Assembly: GCA_945827565.1 (NCBI GenBank)
Contig: CALZNR010000047.1
Span: 1 to 8,210, forward strand
Length of the DNA stretch: 8,210 bases
Source: an uncultured Prevotella sp.
Lineage (GTDB): Bacteria > Bacteroidota > Bacteroidia > Bacteroidales > Bacteroidaceae
Direction: 5' to 3'
Positions 1 through 8,210 of the stretch are shown one piece after another (within the stretch, counting starts at the first letter, position 1; each line of letters opens with the position of its first letter). The translations under genes and the position numbers were made by a program. The notes below the pieces were generated by a model. The model searched no databases and was not told where the DNA came from. It was given only the letters and a program-made list of their open reading frames with translations.

Positions 1-56
1 ATCAATGCTGCATGGTAATCCGCAGAAATCCTTTCACTGTTCTGCACACTTGCAAT
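1..56. other. Short flank beyond the terminator, no gene identified
   Basis: This is the left-edge sequence beyond the rpoC terminator. On the minus strand, the ATG at positions 14-12 is followed by a stop three codons later, so no minus-strand gene begins here. On the plus strand, the three frames run to stops at 16-18, 56-58 and about 118-120. Any of them could be the tail of a gene entering from the left, but the pieces are too short to recognise. I see no promoter motif that I would defend. Confidence 0.4.
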
Positions 57-103
57 AAAAAAAAAGCCGCAACAACCACCATGGATTGTTGCGGTTTTTT
101 TTT
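57..103 (-). terminator. Intrinsic terminator after rpoC, probably bidirectional
   Basis: A perfect 9-bp inverted repeat pairs CCGCAACAA (67-75) with TTGTTGCGG (86-94) around a 10-nt loop that contains the palindrome CCATGG (79-84). Read on the minus strand, the direction of rpoC, the stem is followed by one C and then nine T residues (65-57), the classic Rho-independent layout. Read on the plus strand, the same stem is followed at once by nine T residues (95-103). The A-run and T-run can also pair and lengthen the stem. It lies about 60 bp past the rpoC stop codon, so it should end the rpoB-rpoC transcript, and it could also end a convergent transcript arriving from the left. Confidence 0.9.
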
Positions 104-115
104 GTTTATCCAGAT

Positions 116-156
116 GGTATAGGGGTGGATGAGGAGTGCTCATCCGTACCTATACC
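116..156 (-). repeat. Imperfect inverted repeat (hairpin) in the rpoC 3' untranslated region
   Basis: The left arm 116-133 pairs with the right arm 139-156. Eight outer base pairs (GGTATAGG with CCTATACC) and seven inner ones (GGATGAG with CTCATCC) are separated by a 3x3 unpaired internal loop (124-126 and 146-148) and closed by a 5-nt loop (134-138). The hairpin starts nine bases after the rpoC stop codon on the transcribed strand. No U-run follows it, so it is not an intrinsic terminator on its own terms. A role in protecting the mRNA 3' end, in processing, or in slowing polymerase before the true terminator is inference. The fold was worked out by eye from base pairing. Confidence 0.7.
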
Positions 157-165
157 TTCAAAGAT

Positions 166-3100
166 TTATTCCTTTTCTTCCACGTTCTCACCGTTCTCTC
201 CAGCAAAGTCGAGCACGTTCTTGCGGTTCGCCTGAATACGCTCGTACTCCTCCTTGGAACCCACGATAATCTTATCGAACTCACGCAGACCGGTACCAGC
301 GGGGATAAGGTGACCGCAGATAACGTTCTCCTTCATACCCTCCAGGCGATCTACCTTGCCACGGATGGCAGCCTCGTTGAGCACCTTGGTGGTTTCCTGG
401 AACGATGCGGCCGACATAAAGCTCTTGGTCTGCAATGCAGCACGGGTAATACCCTGCAGTATCTGAGTAGATGTGGCAGGTACGGCATCACGCACGGTCA
501 CCAACTTCAGGTCACGACGTTTGAGCGAAGAGTTCTCGTCGCGCAACTTGCGTGCGGTAACAATCTGACCGGGTTTCAGGTTCTCGCTGTCGCCAGCATC
601 AGTAACCACCTTCTTGCCCCATATACGGTCGTTCTCCTCGTTGAAGTCGAGCTTATCCACCACCTCCTGTTCCAAGAACGAGGTGTCGCCAGGTTCATTG
701 ATCTGAACCTTTCGCATCATCTGACGCACAATAATTTCAAAGTGCTTGTCATTGATCTTCACACCCTGCAGGCGATACACGTCTTGCACCTCGTTTACAA
801 TATACTCTTGCACGGCTGTGGGGCCCTTGATGGCAAGGATGTCGGCAGGCGTAATCACACCGTCAGAGAGGGGTGTACCTGCACGCACGGCATCGTGCTC
901 CTGTACCAGAATCTGCTTACCGAGCGAAACAAGATACTTACGCTGTTCACCCGTCTTGGAGGTAACGATAATCTCGCGGTTGCCACGCTTCACCTTGCCC
1001 ATAGTCACCTCGCCATCGATTTCGGAAACCACAGCGGGGTTGGACGGATTACGTGCCTCAAAGAGCTCGGTAACACGGGGCAGACCTCCGGTAATGTCAC
1101 CACCCTTCACTGCCACACGAGGAATCTTGACGAGCGTTTCACCTGTCTTCACTGTCTGACCGTCTTCCACCACGATATGACCGCCCACGGGGAAGTTGTA
1201 GGTTCCTATCTTCTCACCTTTAGCGTTGATAATATCACAGGTGGTCACCTTTGACTTATCCTTCGACTCAGTGATAATCTTCTCAGTCAAACCAGTCGTT
1301 TCGTCGGTCTCTGAACGGAAGGTTACACCCTCTATCACATCGTTGAACTTCAATACACCTGCATATTCTGTAACGATGACAGCGTTGAAGGGGTCCCACT
1401 GGGCAATCTTCTCACCCTTGGCCACCACATCACCCTGCTTGTGATAGAGCACCGAACCGTAGGGCACGTTCATGGTAGAGAGCACAATATTGGTACGGGG
1501 ATCCACGAAGCGCACTTCACCCAAACGGCTCACCACCATCTCGCAGGCTCTGCCATCCTCATCAAACGGCACGACGCGCAACTCCTCAAACTCGAGCAAA
1601 CTCTCGTTCTTTGCCACAATGCTGGCATTGGCAGCTGCGTTGGCAGCCACACCACCGGCGTGGAAGGTACGGAGGGTCAACTGTGTACCAGGCTCACCAA
1701 TAGCTTGTGCAGCAATCACACCCACTGCCTCACCCTTCTGCACCATCTTGCGGGTGGCAAGGTTGCGGCCATAGCACTTCATGCAGACACCATGCTTGCT
1801 CTCGCAAGTGAGTACCGAACGGATTTCCACACTCTCGATGGGTGAATCTTCAATGGCCTGCGCCACCGACTCGGTAATCTCTTCACCGGCTGCCACAATA
1901 AGTTCTCCTGTGGTGGGGTGGATGATATCGTGTACAGACACACGACCCAGGATGCGCTCTGAGAGAGTAGAGATTACCTCATCACCATTCTTCAGGGCTG
2001 TGCAAACCAAACCACGCAGTGTTCCACAGTCTTCCTCATTGATAATCACATCGTGCGACACATCCACCAAACGACGGGTCAGATAACCTGCGTCTGCCGT
2101 CTTCATGGCAGTATCGGCAAGACCCTTACGTGCACCGTGGGTAGAGATAAAGTACTCCAGCACAGACATACCCTCCTTGAAGTTAGACAAGATGGGGTTT
2201 TCAATAATCTGTGCACCCTCGGCACCTGCTTTCTGCGGTTTTGCCATCAAACCACGCATACCCGACAACTGACGGATCTGGTCCTTAGAACCACGAGCTC
2301 CAGAATCAAGCATCATAAACACTGCATTGAATCCCTGGTCGGCCTCGGTCATCTCCTTCATCAGCACATTGCCCAAGTCGTTGTTGATGTGCGTCCATGT
2401 ATCGATAACCTGATTATAACGCTCTGTGTCGGTGATGAATCCCATGTTATAGTTTTCGGTAATCTGGCGCACCTCTTCATTTCCGCGTGCCACCAAATCT
2501 GCCTTTTCCTTCGGGATGATGATGTCGTCGAGGTTGAACGAAAGACCTGCCACGTATGCCATACGGTAACCAAGGTTCTTGATACCGTCGAGGAACTCAC
2601 ATGCCTCGGCAAATCCCACAGTCTTGATTACATCGGCAATAATGTCGCGCAGACTCTTCTTAGAGATAATCTTGTTCACATAGCCCACAGCATCGGGGAT
2701 GATGCCATTGACAATCACACGACCCACAGAAGTCTCCACAAGATGTTTGATGGGGTTGCCGTTTTCATCAAGGTCATCTACCATCACCTTAATCTGAGCA
2801 TGCAAGTCACACTTGCCCTCATTGTTGGCAATGATAGCCTCTTCCGGACCGTAGAAGGTCAGTCCCTCTCCCTTGGCTCCGGGACGTATCTTTGTGATAT
2901 AATAGAGTCCGAGCACCATATCCTGCGAGGGCACTGTGATAGGAGCACCGTTGGCAGGGTTAAGGATATTGTGGCTCTGCAGCATCAGAATCTGTGCTTC
3001 GAGGATGGCCTCATTGCTCAAGGGCAAATGCACAGCCATCTGGTCACCGTCAAAGTCGGCGTTGAATGCAGTACATGCCAATGGATGCAACTGGATGGCC

Positions 3101-4500
3101 TTACCCTCGATGAGTTTGGGCTGGAATGCCTGGATACCCAGACGGTGCAGTGTAGGTGCACGGTTGAGCAACACAGGATGACCCTTCATCACATTCTCCA
3201 GAATGTCCCAGATAACGGGCTCACGGCGATCAACAATCTTCTTGGCGCTCTTCACCGTTTTCACGATGCCACGTTCTATCAACTTGCGGATGATAAATGG
3301 CTTGTACAGTTCGGCTGCCATCAACTTGGGCAGACCGCACTCACCCATCTTCAACTCAGGACCCACCACAATTACCGAACGGGCAGAGTAGTCAACACGC
3401 TTACCCAGCAAGTTCTGACGGAATCGTCCTGCCTTGCCTTTGAGAGAGTCTGACAGAGATTTCAGCGGACGGTTGCTCTCGCTCTTCACTGCACTGCCCT
3501 TTCGTGAGTTGTCAAACAAGCTGTCAACAGCCTCCTGCAACATACGTTTCTCGTTGCGAAGAATCACTTCGGGAGCCTTGATCTCAATCAGTCTCTTCAA
3601 GCGGTTGTTGCGGATGATGACACGACGATAGAGGTCGTTGAGGTCGGATGTGGCAAAGCGGCCGCCATCCAGGGGCACCAAGGGGCGCAGCTCGGGAGGT
3701 ATGACGGGGATAATCTTGAGAATCATCCACTCGGGCTTGTTGATTTCCTTGCTTGAGCGGAAGGCCTCTACCACCTGCAGACGCTTCAGTGCCTCGTTCT
3801 TACGCTGTACGGAAGAGTCTGAATTGGCACGGTCGCGCAGTTCATACGACAGGGTGTCGAGGTCCAGACGGGCCAGGAGGTCATAGATGGCCTCTGCACC
3901 CATCTTGGCGATGAACTTATTGGGGTCGCTGTCTTCCAGCAGGTCGTTTTCTGCGGGCACCACGTTGTCGAGCAAGTCGTTGTATTCATCTTCCGACAAA
4001 AGGTCGTAGGCATTGGAACCCAACAGGGGATTGCCCTCAGCATCGGTGCGACCAGCCAAAATACCCGGCTGTATCACCACATAACGCTCATAATAGATGA
4101 TGGCATCGAGTTTCTTGGTAGGCAGTCCAAGCAGGTAGCCCATCTTGTTGGGCAGTGAACGGAAGTACCAGATATGTGCCACGGGTACCACCAACTCGAT
4201 ATGACCAGTGCGCTCACGACGCACCTTCTTCTCGGTCACTTCCACACCGCATCGGTCGCACACTATACCCTTGTAGCGTATGCGCTTGTATTTTCCGCAG
4301 GCGCACTCAAAGTCCTTGGTAGGACCGAAGATACGCTCGCAAAACAGTCCATCACGCTCGGGCTTGTAGGTACGGTAGTTGATGGTCTCAGGTTTTGTTA
4401 CTTCACCAAACGAGTTTTCCAGCACCTCTTCAGGAGAAGCCAGTCCAATGGTTATCTTGGTGAAATTGCTCTTTATCTTTATATCTTTTTTAAAAGCCAT
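166..4500 (-). CDS. rpoC: DNA-directed RNA polymerase subunit beta-prime
   Basis: This is the catalytic beta-prime subunit of core RNA polymerase (1444 residues, complete), which forms the clamp and most of the active centre. The N-terminal zinc site has C66, C68, C81 and C84. The universal NADFDGDQM motif at residues 480-488 supplies the three Mg-binding aspartates D482, D484 and D486. The second zinc site has C825, C899, C906 and C909. The bridge helix contains [18 protein letters not shown] (793-810), and the trigger loop (about 927-951) keeps R944 and H947. A long insert inside the trigger loop (about 955-1133) matches the SI3 insertion also seen in Escherichia coli. A segment at about 1280-1347 is some 40 residues longer than in E. 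coli and fits Bacteroidota. The end is an acidic tail. The ATG start yields the family's usual N-terminus [13 protein letters not shown]. The gene lies 27 bp after rpoB and ends at TAA shortly before a hairpin and terminator. I see no frameshift or missing key residue. Confidence 0.99.
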   Translation of the reverse strand: MAFKKDIKIKSNFTKITIGLASPEEVLENSFGEVTKPETINYRTYKPERDGLFCERIFGPTKDFECACGKYKRIRYKGIVCDRCGVEVTEKKVRRERTGHIELVVPVAHIWYFRSLPNKMGYLLGLPTKKLDAIIYYERYVVIQPGILAGRTDAEGNPLLGSNAYDLLSEDEYNDLLDNVVPAENDLLEDSDPNKFIAKMGAEAIYDLLARLDLDTLSYELRDRANSDSSVQRKNEALKRLQVVEAFRSSKEINKPEWMILKIIPVIPPELRPLVPLDGGRFATSDLNDLYRRVIIRNNRLKRLIEIKAPEVILRNEKRMLQEAVDSLFDNSRKGSAVKSESNRPLKSLSDSLKGKAGRFRQNLLGKRVDYSARSVIVVGPELKMGECGLPKLMAAELYKPFIIRKLIERGIVKTVKSAKKIVDRREPVIWDILENVMKGHPVLLNRAPTLHRLGIQAFQPKLIEGKAIQLHPLACTAFNADFDGDQMAVHLPLSNEAILEAQILMLQSHNILNPANGAPITVPSQDMVLGLYYITKIRPGAKGEGLTFYGPEEAIIANNEGKCDLHAQIKVMVDDLDENGNPIKHLVETSVGRVIVNGIIPDAVGYVNKIISKKSLRDIIADVIKTVGFAEACEFLDGIKNLGYRMAYVAGLSFNLDDIIIPKEKADLVARGNEEVRQITENYNMGFITDTERYNQVIDTWTHINNDLGNVLMKEMTEADQGFNAVFMMLDSGARGSKDQIRQLSGMRGLMAKPQKAGAEGAQIIENPILSNFKEGMSVLEYFISTHGARKGLADTAMKTADAGYLTRRLVDVSHDVIINEEDCGTLRGLVCTALKNGDEVISTLSERILGRVSVHDIIHPTTGELIVAAGEEITESVAQAIEDSPIESVEIRSVLTCESKHGVCMKCYGRNLATRKMVQKGEAVGVIAAQAIGEPGTQLTLRTFHAGGVAANAAANASIVAKNESLLEFEELRVVPFDEDGRACEMVVSRLGEVRFVDPRTNIVLSTMNVPYGSVLYHKQGDVVAKGEKIAQWDPFNAVIVTEYAGVLKFNDVIEGVTFRSETDETTGLTEKIITESKDKSKVTTCDIINAKGEKIGTYNFPVGGHIVVEDGQTVKTGETLVKIPRVAVKGGDITGGLPRVTELFEARNPSNPAVVSEIDGEVTMGKVKRGNREIIVTSKTGEQRKYLVSLGKQILVQEHDAVRAGTPLSDGVITPADILAIKGPTAVQEYIVNEVQDVYRLQGVKINDKHFEIIVRQMMRKVQINEPGDTSFLEQEVVDKLDFNEENDRIWGKKVVTDAGDSENLKPGQIVTARKLRDENSSLKRRDLKLVTVRDAVPATSTQILQGITRAALQTKSFMSAASFQETTKVLNEAAIRGKVDRLEGMKENVICGHLIPAGTGLREFDKIIVGSKEEYERIQANRKNVLDFAGENGENVEEKE

Positions 4501-4527
4501 AGTCTTTGATTGTTTTTATCGATGGGT
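4501..4527 (-). other. rpoB-rpoC intergenic spacer without a Shine-Dalgarno motif
   Basis: Only 27 bp separate the rpoB TAA from the rpoC ATG, which leaves no room for an independent terminator and supports co-transcription. On the coding strand the stretch before the ATG reads AAAAACAATCAAAGACT. It is rich in A and has no GGAGG-like element at ribosome-binding distance. Bacteroidota commonly start translation from A-rich, Shine-Dalgarno-free leaders, so this agrees with the taxonomic reading. Confidence 0.75.
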
Positions 4528-7500
4528 TTAATCCAGGGTAACACTCAAACCAAGTCCCTTCAACTCGTGCAGCAACACGTTGAGCGACTCGGGAATACCG
4601 GGAGTAGGCATCGGCTCACCTTTGACGATGGCCTCGTATGCCTTGCTGCGGCCTACCACATCGTCTGACTTGATGGTCAATATCTCTTGAAGCACATGAC
4701 TGGCTCCGAAAGCCTCAAGTGCCCAAACCTCCATTTCTCCAAAACGCTGTCCACCAAACTGTGCCTTACCTCCAAGGGGCTGCTGGGTAATGAGCGAGTA
4801 CGGACCAATGGAACGAGCGTGCATCTTGTCTTCCACCATGTGTCCCAATTTAAGGAAGTAGGTAATACCTACGGTGGCGGGCTGGTCGAAACGCTCTCCT
4901 GTCTCACCGTCATAAAGGTGGGTTGAGCACAGATGGGGCAGACCTGCCTTGTCGGTCCACTCTGCCAAATCCTCCAGTTTGGCTCCATCAAAGATAGGAG
5001 TGGCAAACTTCACACCCAGACGCTTACCGGCAGCACCGAGGATAGCCTCGAAAATCTGACCCAAGTTCATACGAGAGGGCACACCCAGAGGGTTGAGCAC
5101 CAAATCCACAGGGCGTCCGTCTTCCAAGAACGGCATGTCCTCCTGGCGCACCACCTTAGACACGATACCCTTGTTTCCGTGACGTCCAGCCAACTTATCT
5201 CCCACACCAATCTTACGCTTCTTGGCAATATAAACCTTTGCCATCTGCAGGATACCCGAGGGAAGTTCATCGCCAATGGTGATGGCAAACTTCTTGCGCT
5301 TCATCTCGGCATCAAGCAGTTTGTACTTCTTCATGTAGTTGATAATCAACTTGGCGATGAGGTCGTTGGTATGCTCGTCGTCGGTCCACTGACTTATCTG
5401 TATATCGCTGTATTCCAGATTCTTCAAGTTGGTCATTGTAAACTTGCTACCCTTGGTGATAATCTCTGCACCACTGTAGTCTTTGATGCCCTGCGACACC
5501 TTTCCTTCGGTGAGGGTGAGCAACTTATCCACCAAGATGTCCTTCAGGTCATCGCCCTTGGCTGCATACTCCTCGTCAATCTTTGCCAGCACCACCTTGT
5601 CATGCTGCTTGGTCTGACGGGTCTTGATGGCACGTGCAAAGAGTTTCTTGTCGATAACCACACCCGAGAGAGAGGGATTGGCCTTGAGCGAAGAATCCTT
5701 CACGTCGCCAGCCTTGTCACCAAAGATGGCACGCAGCAGTTTCTCTTCGGGCGAGGGGTCACTCTCTCCCTTGGGAGAAATCTTACCAATGAGGATGTCA
5801 CCGGGCTCCACACGGGCACCCACACGAATGATACCATTATCATCAAGGTCCTTGGTTGCCTCTTCGCTCACATTGGGAATATCGCTGGTAAACTCTTCCA
5901 AGCCGCGTTTGGTCTCACGCACGTCGAGTGAGAATTCATCCACATGCACAGAGGTGAGCACATCTTCACGCACAATACGCTCATTAAGCACAATGGCATC
6001 CTCGTAGTTATATCCCTTCCAAGGCATGTAGGCCACGAGCAGGTTTCTACCCAGTGCCAATTCTCCGTTTTCGGTAGCATATCCCTCGGTAAGGATATCG
6101 CCCTTCTTCACACGCTGTCCCTTGGTACAGATAGGACGAAGGTCGATGGTCATATTCTGGTTGGTTCTGCGGAACTTAGGAATGCGATACTCGCGCAGGG
6201 CGGGTTCAAAACTCACAAAGTCCTCGTCTTCAGTGCGGTCGTAGAGCACACGGATAGTAGTGGCATCCACATATTCCACCACGCCATCGGTCTCTGCAGT
6301 AATCATGGTGCGTGAGTCTTCGCACACCTGTTTCTCTATACCTGTTCCCACGATAGGAGCTTCATTGTGAAGCAGAGGCACAGCCTGGCGCATCATGTTA
6401 GAACCCATGAGTGCACGGTGGGCATCATCGTGCTCCAAGAAGGGGATGAGCGATGCAGCAATAGAGGCTATCTGCTGTGGCGAAACGTCCATCAAATCCA
6501 CTTCTGTGGGAGGCACCACGGGGAAATCTGCATCCTGACGACACTTCACCACATCACGGATAAAGGTACCATCATCATTGAGCGGAGCATTTCCCTGACC
6601 AATGATATGCTCTTCCTCCTCTTCAGCGGTGAGATATACCACATTCTCGTTGTCCAGATTGGCTACACCGTTCTCCACTTTGCGGTAAGGTGTCTCGATA
6701 AAGCCGAGCTCATTGATCTTGGCATACACGCAGAGCGAAGAGATAAGTCCGATGTTAGGACCTTCAGGACTCTCGATAGGACACAGACGACCATAGTGTG
6801 TATAGTGCACGTCGCGCACCTCAAAGCCTGCACGGTCACGCGTCAGACCGCCAGGACCCAATGCAGACAGACGACGCTTGTGGGTCACCTCTGCCAGAGG
6901 GTTGGTCTGGTCCATGAACTGCGACAAGGGGTTGGTGCCAAAGAACGAGTTGATAACGCTCGAAATAGTCTTGGCATTGATAAGGTCGGTGGGAGCAAAC
7001 ACCTCGTTGTCACGCACGTTCATGCGCTCACGGATAGTTCTGCTCATACGTGCCAAACCGATAGAGAACTGGTTGCTCAACTGCTCACCCACGGTTCTCA
7101 CACGGCGGTTAGACAGGTGGTCGATATCATCTACAGCGGCTTTGGAGTTGATCAACTGGATGAGATACTTGATAATCTCGATGATGTCCTCCTTGGTGAG
7201 CACACGCACATCCATTTCAGTGTTCAGCTCCAACTTCTTGTTGATTCTGTATCTACCCACATCACCCAGGTCGTATCTCTTGTCAGAGAAGAACAGGTTC
7301 TGTATCACCTCACGTGCCGAAGCATCATCAGCGGGATCGGCATTACGCAACTGGCGGTAGATATACAGCACGGCCTCCTTCTCAGAGTTGCTGGGATCTT
7401 TCTGCAAGGTGTTGAAGATGATAGAGAAGTCTTGTGCCAAACTCTCATCCTTGTGTACCAGGATGGTCTGCGCACCGCTCTCTAAGATGTCCATCATATT

Positions 7501-8210
7501 CTCCTCGGTAATCTCCGTCTCACGGTCCATGATCACCTCGTTTCGCTCAATAGAAACAACTTCGCCGGTATCTTCATCAGCAAAGTCCTCATTCCAGCTC
7601 TTCAGCACGCGAGCTGCCAACTTGGCACCGAGCACCTTCTTCAGGTTTGCCTTGTTCACCTTCACCTCTTCTGCCAGATCGAAAATCTGCAGAATCTCCT
7701 TATCGGTTTCAAAACCGATGGCACGCAACAGAGTGGTCACTGGCAATTTCTTCTTACGGTCGATGTAGGCATACATCACGTTGTTGATGTCGGTGGCAAA
7801 CTCAATCCACGAACCCTTGAATGGGATGATACGTGCAGAATAGAGTTTGGTGCCGTTGGCATGTACACTCTGACCAAAGAATACGCCAGGCGAACGGTGC
7901 AACTGCGATACCACCACACGCTCAGCGCCATTGATAACAAAGGTACCGTTGGCTGTCATGTAGGGAATAGGGCCAAGGAATACATCCTGAACCACCGGTT
8001 CAAAATCCTCGTGATCGGGGTCTGTGCAATAAAGTTTCAACTTGGCCTTCAAGGGTACACTATAGGTCAGTCCACGCTCCAAGCACTCGTCGATGGTGTA
8101 TCTGGGCGGGTCGATATAGTAATCCAAGAACTCAAGCACGAAGTTATTTCTTGTGTCGGTGATAGGGAAATTCTCTGCGAATACCTTATACAAACCGTCG
8201 TTCTTGCGTT
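4528..8210 (-). CDS. rpoB: DNA-directed RNA polymerase subunit beta, N-terminus missing at the window edge
   Basis: This is the beta subunit of core RNA polymerase, which forms the opposite pincer of the cleft, contacts the RNA-DNA hybrid and carries the rifampicin pocket. The frame stays open through the right edge. The last codons read R-K-N-D-G-L ahead of YKVFAENF, so the TTG at 8193-8191 is an internal leucine, not a start. About 1226 residues are present, and roughly 45-50 should be missing against the family's usual length of about 1270. Counting that leucine as residue 1, the rifampicin region is at 420-446, with D428, H438 and S443 equal to E. coli D516, H526 and S531. Active-site residues E731 and D732 (GYNYEDAI) and K1000 and K1008 ([12 protein letters not shown]) are intact. 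The C-terminal [20 protein letters not shown] block, which packs against beta-prime, is at 1141-1160. The protein ends LSVTLD before TAA. rpoC follows at 27 bp. Confidence 0.98.
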   Translation of the reverse strand, partial: RKNDGLYKVFAENFPITDTRNNFVLEFLDYYIDPPRYTIDECLERGLTYSVPLKAKLKLYCTDPDHEDFEPVVQDVFLGPIPYMTANGTFVINGAERVVVSQLHRSPGVFFGQSVHANGTKLYSARIIPFKGSWIEFATDINNVMYAYIDRKKKLPVTTLLRAIGFETDKEILQIFDLAEEVKVNKANLKKVLGAKLAARVLKSWNEDFADEDTGEVVSIERNEVIMDRETEITEENMMDILESGAQTILVHKDESLAQDFSIIFNTLQKDPSNSEKEAVLYIYRQLRNADPADDASAREVIQNLFFSDKRYDLGDVGRYRINKKLELNTEMDVRVLTKEDIIEIIKYLIQLINSKAAVDDIDHLSNRRVRTVGEQLSNQFSIGLARMSRTIRERMNVRDNEVFAPTDLINAKTISSVINSFFGTNPLSQFMDQTNPLAEVTHKRRLSALGPGGLTRDRAGFEVRDVHYTHYGRLCPIESPEGPNIGLISSLCVYAKINELGFIETPYRKVENGVANLDNENVVYLTAEEEEEHIIGQGNAPLNDDGTFIRDVVKCRQDADFPVVPPTEVDLMDVSPQQIASIAASLIPFLEHDDAHRALMGSNMMRQAVPLLHNEAPIVGTGIEKQVCEDSRTMITAETDGVVEYVDATTIRVLYDRTEDEDFVSFEPALREYRIPKFRRTNQNMTIDLRPICTKGQRVKKGDILTEGYATENGELALGRNLLVAYMPWKGYNYEDAIVLNERIVREDVLTSVHVDEFSLDVRETKRGLEEFTSDIPNVSEEATKDLDDNGIIRVGARVEPGDILIGKISPKGESDPSPEEKLLRAIFGDKAGDVKDSSLKANPSLSGVVIDKKLFARAIKTRQTKQHDKVVLAKIDEEYAAKGDDLKDILVDKLLTLTEGKVSQGIKDYSGAEIITKGSKFTMTNLKNLEYSDIQISQWTDDEHTNDLIAKLIINYMKKYKLLDAEMKRKKFAITIGDELPSGILQMAKVYIAKKRKIGVGDKLAGRHGNKGIVSKVVRQEDMPFLEDGRPVDLVLNPLGVPSRMNLGQIFEAILGAAGKRLGVKFATPIFDGAKLEDLAEWTDKAGLPHLCSTHLYDGETGERFDQPATVGITYFLKLGHMVEDKMHARSIGPYSLITQQPLGGKAQFGGQRFGEMEVWALEAFGASHVLQEILTIKSDDVVGRSKAYEAIVKGEPMPTPGIPESLNVLLHELKGLGLSVTLD
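6856..6936 (-). other. Rifampicin-resistance-determining region within rpoB
   Basis: This segment encodes residues equivalent to E. coli beta 508-534, the main cluster that contacts rifampicin. The motif [19 protein letters not shown] is followed by LSALGPGG. The positions most often mutated in resistant strains (E. coli numbering Q513, D516, H526, R529, S531) all carry the sensitive-type residue, and I572 farther on is also unchanged. From these residues alone the enzyme should be rifampicin-sensitive, although uptake and efflux cannot be judged. The residue matching E. coli Q510 is proline here. Confidence 0.85.

Noticed and set aside
79..84. CCATGG palindrome as a possible protein-binding site
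   Set aside because: It lies in the terminator loop and is only six bases long, so chance or loop structure explains it.
136..1254. Plus-strand open frame of 372 codons opposite the rpoC 3' end
   Set aside because: It has the same antisense register as the other shadow frames over rpoC. It starts inside the 3' hairpin region and shows no domain or Shine-Dalgarno support.
2053..3453. Plus-strand open frame of 466 codons opposite rpoC
   Set aside because: It is codon-aligned with rpoC on the other strand. In that register, plus-strand stops arise only where rpoC uses TTA, CTA or TCA, which highly expressed genes tend to avoid. The translation is rich in His, Leu, Thr and Cys with no recognisable domain, as expected for a shadow frame.
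4933..5931. Plus-strand open frame of 332 codons opposite rpoB
   Set aside because: It is codon-aligned antisense to highly conserved rpoB sequence, and the rpoB codon bias explains the lack of stops. The translated product resembles no known family.
6367..7485. Plus-strand open frame of 372 codons opposite the middle of rpoB
   Set aside because: It shares the shadow register of the other three long antisense frames. All four falling in one register points to codon bias and not to four hidden genes.
1..8210. Search for mobile elements, CRISPR arrays, tRNA or rRNA genes, and inteins in rpoB or rpoC
   Set aside because: Both proteins are continuous through all conserved blocks, with no intein-like interruption. 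I saw no direct-repeat array or transposase, and the only non-coding space is about 190 bp in total.

Overview
This window is an ordinary core-genome segment. It carries the genes for the two largest subunits of bacterial RNA polymerase, both on the minus strand and reading from high to low coordinates. rpoB (beta subunit) enters from the right edge without its first few dozen codons, and the complete rpoC (beta-prime subunit) follows after a 27-bp gap. The protein sequences are strongly Bacteroidota-like, most probably order Bacteroidales (Prevotella/Bacteroides group). Reasons for this are the beta-prime N-terminus ([15 protein letters not shown]...), the wording of the beta N-terminal region ([21 protein letters not shown]), a long basic insert before the conserved ILQGITRAA segment of beta-prime, and the lack of a Shine-Dalgarno motif ahead of rpoC. 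This placement comes from remembered family sequences, not from a search.

Layout by region. Positions 4528-8210 hold rpoB, open to the right edge. Positions 4501-4527 are the short rpoB-rpoC spacer. Positions 166-4500 hold the full 1444-residue rpoC. Positions 104-165 are the rpoC 3' untranslated region, which contains a long imperfect hairpin. Positions 57-103 hold a strong intrinsic terminator that is near-symmetrical (A-run, stem, T-run) and could work in both directions. Positions 1-56 are a short flank with no identifiable gene.

Beta and beta-prime together form the active-centre cleft and the DNA/RNA channels of the core enzyme (alpha2-beta-beta-prime-omega). The tight spacing and shared strand indicate co-transcription, and the terminator after rpoC indicates that most transcripts end there. 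All catalytic and zinc-binding residues I checked are intact, and the rifampicin-binding region has the sensitive-type residues at the main resistance positions. I see no mobile element, CRISPR array, tRNA, rRNA or unknown gene system. The long open frames on the plus strand are codon-aligned shadows of rpoB and rpoC. The observations most worth a second look are the two tandem hairpins after rpoC and a few lineage-specific or unusual residues in the polymerase subunits.
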